Shown here: positions 8,258 through 12,073 of the stretch, piece after piece
Layout: each line of letters starts with the position of its first letter
How positions within the stretch are numbered: position 1 is the first letter of the stretch
Source of the DNA: Cylindrotheca closterium
Lineage: Eukaryota; Bacillariophyta; Bacillariophyceae; Bacillariales; Bacillariaceae
Assembly (NCBI GenBank): GCA_933822405.4
Contig: CAKOGP040001987.1
Span: 1 to 12,073 of the forward strand
Direction of reading: 5' to 3'
DNA length: 12,073 nucleotides
Made by a program: the position numbers and the translations under genes
The notes under the pieces: model-generated
What the model saw: only the letters and a program-made list of their open reading frames with translations
The model's database searches: none
Told to the model about the DNA's origin: nothing

Positions 8258-8491
8258 CTACAGCAATCGTCTTGCAGTCGACCCACAGTCTGTAGGTCGC
8301 AGGTAAATGAGGGAAGGGGCTCTGCGAGTTGCGGGAGTTTGCATCTGGACCGTGTGGCAAATTCGGGCATTTAGCGAAACCGAAACCGCCAAACCCGACT
8401 ATAGGTTGTAAAACACGCGCTAATCATTGATGACGCGGTAAAACCGAAAACTGTTTTCACACGGGGATATCCTGGAAATCCCGGGGAAAAA
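8258..8491. promoter_or_regulatory. Upstream region of the plastid-protein gene
   Basis: No gene is seen. The stretch should contain the promoter of the minus-strand gene. It has GC-rich blocks, a ccgaaaccgccaaacccg segment (about 8381-8398) and a tgatgacgcgg stretch (about 8428-8438) with a TGACG core, as bound by bZIP factors. Function is not shown. Confidence 0.35.
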
Positions 8492-8546
8492 AGGGAACTT
8501 TTAGGGAACTTTCAGGGAACTTTCAGGGAACTTTCAGGGAACTTTT
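8492..8546. repeat. 11-bp minisatellite, left part (5 units)
   Basis: Five head-to-tail units of agggaactttY run from 8492 to 8546: the first and last end in t, the middle three in c. The array stops where the Harbinger element begins. Diverged units resume on the other side of the element. Confidence 0.92.
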
Positions 8547-8547
8547 A

Positions 8548-8640
8548 GGCCCATTCCAAATGGACGAATTTCGCGTATTTTCTCCGTGTATTTGAATCGA
8601 TGTACAACGTCTGTTTTCAACGGATTTTATACGTCGAATT
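8548..8640. repeat. Left terminal and subterminal inverted repeat of the Harbinger element
   Basis: Starts ggcccattccaaatg right after the TTA duplication. Inside it, tcaacggattttatacgtcgaatt matches the inverted right end with small gaps. It carries a tacgtcgaat motif at about 8630-8639. Confidence 0.85.
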
Positions 8641-8984
8641 TTTTCAAATCCAATTGGAATGACCATTGATTTTTCATTGTATTAGACAAATCCCTTAAGT
8701 AAAATACTCCGATTTCAATCGTTTTCGCGCCATTTGGAATTTTTCGTGCATTCGAATCTGGGAACATCAATCATCAATATAATCATCCTCTGGTCGTCAT
8801 ATTTCAAATCAACCCGATCTGTCTACCATGGAACTGACACAATGGGAAACATGGTGAGAGTCAAGGAAGCTGACCAGAATGGCTTATTTGGTGATGATTA
8901 GTGTTTGGGATGATTAGTATTTGGAATTATTTTAAGTAGGTTAAGTAATAGTCAATTAGGTTAGGTTTTAGTTAATCAACGCTT

Positions 8985-10418
8985 CTACTCCGTCATATAG
9001 ACGTGACCATGCTTGTTGGTATGCATGCCAGTTACCATTGGCCGACTCAAACCAGCAGACGCCAGCTTGTAAGCCAAGTTGAAACGAATATTCTCGCCGA
9101 GTGCTTTTTCATTCACCTCCTCCTTTGTTCGCCGGCCAGAGGGTTTTGGCTCATTGTTGTCACTGACTGTGGGCAGAGGTATTTCTCCTGTTGCTTGTGT
9201 GATGTTTTGCTGCAGTTGGTCCATTTCAATGTCGAAATTCTGAACTTCGGACATGTTATACCGCTCGGACTCTTCCTGATGATCTAGTATAAAGTTGTGC
9301 AGAAGCATACACACTCTGATAATCTCCATGCACTTTTTGAGGCGAAAGTGAAGGGTCCTCCATAGAATCCCCCACCTCATCACCAACTCTCCAAAGGCAC
9401 ATTCGATGTAGATCCGACATGACGATAGATAAAAGTTGAAAGCATCCTTCATATCAAGATCATCATGTTTCATCTCTTCTTTGTCATAAGGTGTCATCAA
9501 AAATGACGTTAAGCCGTAGGCCGAGTCGCCAGCCACAAATAGGTCTCTTTTCCGAAGCTCCTCTGCTTTAGAACGCAAGATGTCAAACAGGGTAGAATTT
9601 GCGAAGGCAGTAGAGTCGTGGGTGGATCCCTTATTAGCAGGAAAGCACCACAGAAAATACTTGGCCTTATCACACATAGCTTGGACATTTAGAGCGAAGA
9701 AGCCCTTTCGGCAGTAGTAGTTCCCAGGATCTGGAACCTCGTCTATTCTAGGTCCCTTGATTCTCACAGCCAGACCGTCGAGCGCTGCGAATACTCCGTA
9801 GAATATCCCATTTGTTTTTTCGGCAAAAGGAAAAGCAAGGCGCTCAATGGCTGGCCAATTGTTCTCTGCGAAATATTGTGGCAACGGAAACTTGAAGGTG
9901 GCCAAAATCCAAACCAAAAAAGTATCGAAAACATCATAGAGTTGGGAGGAAGAGACCCTGAATAGCGGTACCAAGTCCAGATATGATCCACCTGCAAGCA
10001 TCCTCAGACCAATTGCAACTCGTATTTCCCCTGAAACAGGAGCAACTGCTTGTTCTCTTGGCTCCTGACTCCCATAAATTCGTTCGCGACGCTGAGAAAG
10101 AAATGACTCGGAACGAAACACTTCTGGTCCAATTTCATTGCAAATCGTTGCACATAGTGTGGCAAACATACTCTGGGTCATGCGAAACATCTTTCGGAAG
10201 TGGGATGCAGAAATTGTAGCTGTGAACTGGTCAAAAGTGGGCCGTAGGAGGTAGATTGGGAGGGATCTGTTCATGCGATGTTGTTCCGAAATATGAGTCT
10301 GAAGTAGACTTTCCCTGTTTTCCCTGCTCAGGGATTGCACACTTTCTAAGATGCAGACAGAAAAAAGCAAAAGTAGAAGCTGCCTTCCATCGAGAGGGGT
10401 TCTACTATCATTATTCAT
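8985..10418 (-). CDS. PIF/Harbinger DDE transposase (DDE_Tnp_4, HARBI1-like)
   Basis: This enzyme cuts and moves the surrounding element. The 477-residue frame is intact from ATG (10418) to TAG (8985-8987), with no intron. The DDE_Tnp_4 catalytic core is complete. The first Asp is Asp214 in AALDGLAV, the second is Asp298 in LFVAGDSAYGL, and Glu339 lies in IYIECAFGELVMRWGIL. Supporting blocks are GNYYCRKGFFALNVQA, NKGSTHDSTAF and the helical ending MEIIRVCMLLHNFI. In most relatives the residue after the catalytic Glu is Arg; here it is Cys. The region at about 131-170 resembles the HTH-like part upstream of the core. An oddly hydrophobic stretch (LLLLLFSVCILES, about 14-26) lies near the start, so a downstream Met such as Met49 could be the true start. 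The C-terminal tail (about 420-477) is basic and poorly conserved. Confidence 0.94.
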   Translation of the reverse strand: MNNDSRTPLDGRQLLLLLFSVCILESVQSLSRENRESLLQTHISEQHRMNRSLPIYLLRPTFDQFTATISASHFRKMFRMTQSMFATLCATICNEIGPEVFRSESFLSQRRERIYGSQEPREQAVAPVSGEIRVAIGLRMLAGGSYLDLVPLFRVSSSQLYDVFDTFLVWILATFKFPLPQYFAENNWPAIERLAFPFAEKTNGIFYGVFAALDGLAVRIKGPRIDEVPDPGNYYCRKGFFALNVQAMCDKAKYFLWCFPANKGSTHDSTAFANSTLFDILRSKAEELRKRDLFVAGDSAYGLTSFLMTPYDKEEMKHDDLDMKDAFNFYLSSCRIYIECAFGELVMRWGILWRTLHFRLKKCMEIIRVCMLLHNFILDHQEESERYNMSEVQNFDIEMDQLQQNITQATGEIPLPTVSDNNEPKPSGRRTKEEVNEKALGENIRFNLAYKLASAGLSRPMVTGMHTNKHGHVYMTE

Positions 10419-10524
10419 TGCTGCGATTCAATTATGAACGGTGATGAATGATTGACAAATGACGACAAGAAATCTTCGAATCTTGAGAAATTCGGATAGG
10501 GGCGTTCTGAGTTTTGATTGGCTA

Positions 10525-10673
10525 TACGTCGAATATACAATAAATTAATTACCTCGCAATTTGCCCGCAATTAATTCGATGTATAGGTTTCTGAATCGAC
10601 GTATAAAACGGTTGAAGAGCAGACAAAATACGTCGAATCTCATACATCGAATTTTGGTCATTTGGAATGGGCC
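10525..10673. repeat. Right terminal inverted repeat with subterminal TACRTCGAAT motifs
   Basis: Ends ...catttggaatgggcc, the inverted copy of the left end, followed by TTA. Five copies of a motif like tacRtcgaat occur in both orientations: 10525-10534 (+), 10575-10584 (-), 10594-10603 (-), 10629-10638 (+) and 10643-10652 (+). Such subterminal repeats are candidate transposase-binding sites. The region also serves as the transposase 5' leader. Confidence 0.8.
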
Positions 10674-10675
10674 TT

Positions 10676-10709
10676 AGGTAACCTTGAGAGAATTTTTTAC
10701 GGAACTTTT
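10676..10709. repeat. 11-bp minisatellite, right part (3 diverged units)
   Basis: Past the transposon, aggtaaccttg, agagaattttt and tacggaactttt (with an extra base) are diverged forms of the agggaactttY unit on the left. This shows that the element landed inside the array. Confidence 0.6.
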
Positions 10710-11082
10710 GGGAGATTAATTGAGACTCCCCAATGCTATCCCTGCTTTCCCATCTCGCAAAGAAACTGTTACTTTTCAAATTGTGAATTATTATTATGCC
10801 ATTGGCATCGGTTTTGGACAATCCAATGCTATCAACAAGGGCACTCTTCACTGTCGATAGCCTACAATGAATGTTGGAGCGACTGATAATGCTGGACAAT
10901 AGTAGTTGAAGGATTGGAGAACCAGCGATGCGAAAAAAGAACCCAAGAAACCTATCAAGGACAGTGCTGGAGAGACATCACCGAAAACATGGACCCAAAC
11001 CATGTCTACTAGCAGATGGGCAATGGCGTACATTCGGCCAAAAAGTCTTGTTTAGAACAAGGTCTTTGTCTTCGCTCACTGG
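10710..11082. other. No intact gene; stop-broken open frames
   Basis: Several short plus-strand frames have a protein-like look (for example NYYYAIGIGFGQSNAINKG near 10790-10845), but each is broken by stops and none matches a family I know. This could be the upstream part of the decayed transposase proposed next, or simple non-coding sequence. Confidence 0.3.
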
Positions 11083-11215
11083 ATGGTCACATCTATTATT
11101 CAAGAGACCGACAGCCCCAAAGTTCTCGAGTTCAAGATTTGGGCTAGAACTCGGCGGCAGGAGAACTTCAACGAGAGATTGAAACGTTTTGACACTATTG
11201 GAACTCGTTTTCGTT
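11083..11215 (+). pseudogene. Possible C-terminal fragment of a second DDE transposase
   Basis: The frame here includes FKIWARTRRQENFNERLKRF followed by FRYS. This resembles the closing block of a DDE-endonuclease family common in stramenopile genomes, where an R.R.E..N.R.K.F helix is followed by FRH and then a conserved tail. Here the tail is missing: after about 11215 the sequence turns into a cttttttttc run and unrelated DNA. No catalytic residues are visible upstream in an open frame. I infer a decayed fragment; chance similarity is possible. Confidence 0.35.
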
Positions 11216-11644
11216 ATTCCCTTTTTTTTCGGGTGTCCGTCCGGACAAACGGGTCATGTTATAATGTTCGTCTTTTCCGCGCGGAAACACGAAATTTCGA
11301 TGATCGGAGAATCTCGAAATACACGTTTTTGCCACACGGTCCTGGAACGGCCGGGAACTGTGGTCCGATTAGTCATTTCACACGCAATAGCAACTTTACA
11401 AAGGGAATCTTGCAGGCGGAATCTTGAAAAATCAATGCAGCGACCAGCTCATCCGCGTACACAAACAGTCAGTCAAAATAGCACGGCTCGGCTGTGCGGA
11501 GGGTAGGATAGGACAAAGGAAAAAAGCATGCCCGTCCTCTCTAATCATTCCCCATTTTTTCTGTTAACAGACCACTTTTCCATATTTAATAAGAAATGAC
11601 TCTGTGTATAAAATGCGGCGGGTCTATTCGAAGATTGGACGGCA
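11216..11644. other. Intergenic with short palindromes and a TATA-like site
   Basis: No gene is supported. Visible structure: tgtccg-tc-cggaca (about 11234-11247), a perfect 14-bp palindrome tttccgcgcggaaa (11274-11287), a possible splice acceptor ctgttaacag (about 11562-11571), and a TATA-like tataaaa at 11607-11613. Confidence 0.4.
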
Positions 11645-11767
11645 TGCTGCATGTCAAATTGACAGAGCTTGACTGGCTCGTGGTCAATTTGACCACGGCG
11701 CGATTGGCCCGTGGTCAATTTGACCACGGCTATACAGGCTCGTAGTCAAATTGACCATCCAATCAAA
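11645..11767. repeat. Array of four GTCAAWTTGAC palindromes with 30-31 bp period
   Basis: Palindrome cores lie at 11653-11663, 11683-11693, 11714-11724 and 11745-11755, with centre spacings of 30, 31 and 31 bp. The two middle ones extend to a 19-bp palindrome, cgtggtcaatttgaccacg (11679-11697 and 11710-11728). The sequence between them is also partly repeated (ggctcg / ggcccg / ggctcg), so this is a 31-bp tandem repeat (11675-11705, 11706-11736, 11737-11767) plus one diverged unit on the left. The palindromes are kept better than the spacers. Each half is a TTGAC core, as in W-box-type sites. It lies 209-331 bp upstream of a candidate start codon. Confidence 0.85.
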
Positions 11768-11850
11768 TCATCCCAATTGAAAGTGGTAGTTTTTTGAAAA
11801 TTCTCATATGATGCACTGTAGTAGGTGGTACAAGACAATACGTACCGGCA

Positions 11851-11856
11851 CACGTG
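11851..11856. promoter_or_regulatory. G-box CACGTG
   Basis: A CACGTG core sits between inverted cgtac segments (cgtaccggca before and gacgtacctc after), 120 bp before the candidate ATG at 11976. G-boxes are bound by bHLH and bZIP factors. The position fits a proximal promoter, but the motif is short enough to occur by chance. Confidence 0.35.
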
Positions 11857-11975
11857 GACGTACCTCTTGTGCACCCATCAACACCAAAACCGAGCACCGA
11901 ACACGTATCACAAGTGGTTTGAAGCAACTGCCATCAATCACCAACCATAATAATAATAAATCTGATGCATTAATC

Positions 11976-12073
11976 ATGTTAAAACTATCTCAAGTTTCTA
12001 GATTGCCGTTAACGGCTGTCATGGCCATTTACCATACGGAGGTGAGTCCAGTACTGTTGAACCAGTTTGAGGC
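11976..12073 (+). CDS. Possible first exon of an unidentified gene (truncated by window end)
   Basis: An ATG at 11976 opens a frame that stays open to the window edge, beginning MLKLSQVSRLPLTAVMAI. This short basic and hydrophobic start would suit a targeting peptide. After codon 22 (ending at 12041) comes gtgagt, a strong phase-0 splice donor, in the same style as the other genes here. With fewer than 100 bases visible no function can be given, and the frame could be chance. Confidence 0.35.
   Translation, partial: MLKLSQVSRLPLTAVMAIYHTEVSPVLLNQFE

Larger units (their letters stand above)
8548..10673 (-). mobile_element. Complete PIF/Harbinger DNA transposon (2126 bp)
   Basis: Both ends carry the same 15-bp terminal inverted repeat, ggcccattccaaatg. 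The inverted similarity extends in weaker form over about 80-93 bp, including a shared ttttatacgtcga block. The element is flanked by the 3-bp duplication TTA (8545-8547 and 10674-10676), the hallmark of PIF/Harbinger insertion. It holds one intact minus-strand DDE transposase. The second, Myb-like protein that many PIF/Harbinger elements carry is absent; 8548-8984 has no coding sequence that I can support. With intact ends and an intact gene, the element may be young and mobile. Confidence 0.93.

Noticed and set aside
9003..10444. Plus-strand frames opposite the transposase (9003-9287, 9983-10219, 10256-10444)
   Set aside because: Antisense shadows of an intact transposase with clear catalytic motifs.
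11645..11767. CRISPR array
   Set aside because: The period of about 31 bp includes both palindrome and spacer, spacers are themselves similar and only about 12-20 bp, and the context is eukaryotic.
1..12073. tRNA or rRNA genes
   Set aside because: I saw no cloverleaf with T-loop (GGTTCRANYC-like) signals or rRNA-like conserved blocks on reading either strand; a covariance search was not possible.

Overview
The window looks like nuclear DNA of a diatom, or a close stramenopile relative. The genes are compact, with short GT-AG introns of 60-73 nt. There is a Ty1/copia RNase H tail of the kind seen in diatom elements, and one gene opens with a signal peptide followed by a phenylalanine-type cleavage context, as in diatom plastid-targeted preproteins. 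The species cannot be told from the sequence alone.

Layout, left to right. (1) 241-818: decayed 3' end of a Ty1/copia polyprotein. (2) 1157-2399 (+): a three-exon phytochelatin synthase with its whole Cys-His-Asp triad. (3) 2453-3853 (-): a TLDc-domain (OXR1-like) protein, tail to tail with the phytochelatin synthase. (4) 3960-5405 (+): a PP2C-family Ser/Thr phosphatase with a basic N-terminus and a membrane segment, head to head with the TLDc gene across about 106 bp. (5) 5406-6578: mostly non-coding, perhaps with a decayed coding remnant on the minus strand. (6) 6579-8257 (-): a two-exon, probably plastid-targeted protein of unknown function with a threefold internal repeat. (7) 8548-10673: a complete PIF/Harbinger DNA transposon with TTA target duplication, terminal inverted repeats and an intact DDE transposase. 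It sits inside an 11-bp minisatellite. (8) 10710-11644: no intact gene; possibly a decayed fragment of a second DDE transposase. (9) 11645-12073: four palindromes at 30-31 bp spacing, a G-box, and a possible first exon of a gene that runs off the window.

Four host genes are well supported: phytochelatin synthase, the TLDc protein, PP2C and the plastid protein. The first three are packed into 4.2 kb. Metal chelation (phytochelatin), oxidative-stress protection (TLDc) and phosphosignalling (PP2C) suggest a stress-related neighbourhood, but that link is inference. Both the TLDc and PP2C genes carry an intron whose length is a multiple of three and which has no stop codon, so a plain open-reading-frame call would wrongly include it. 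The most unusual non-coding structure is the phased palindrome array at 11645-11767.
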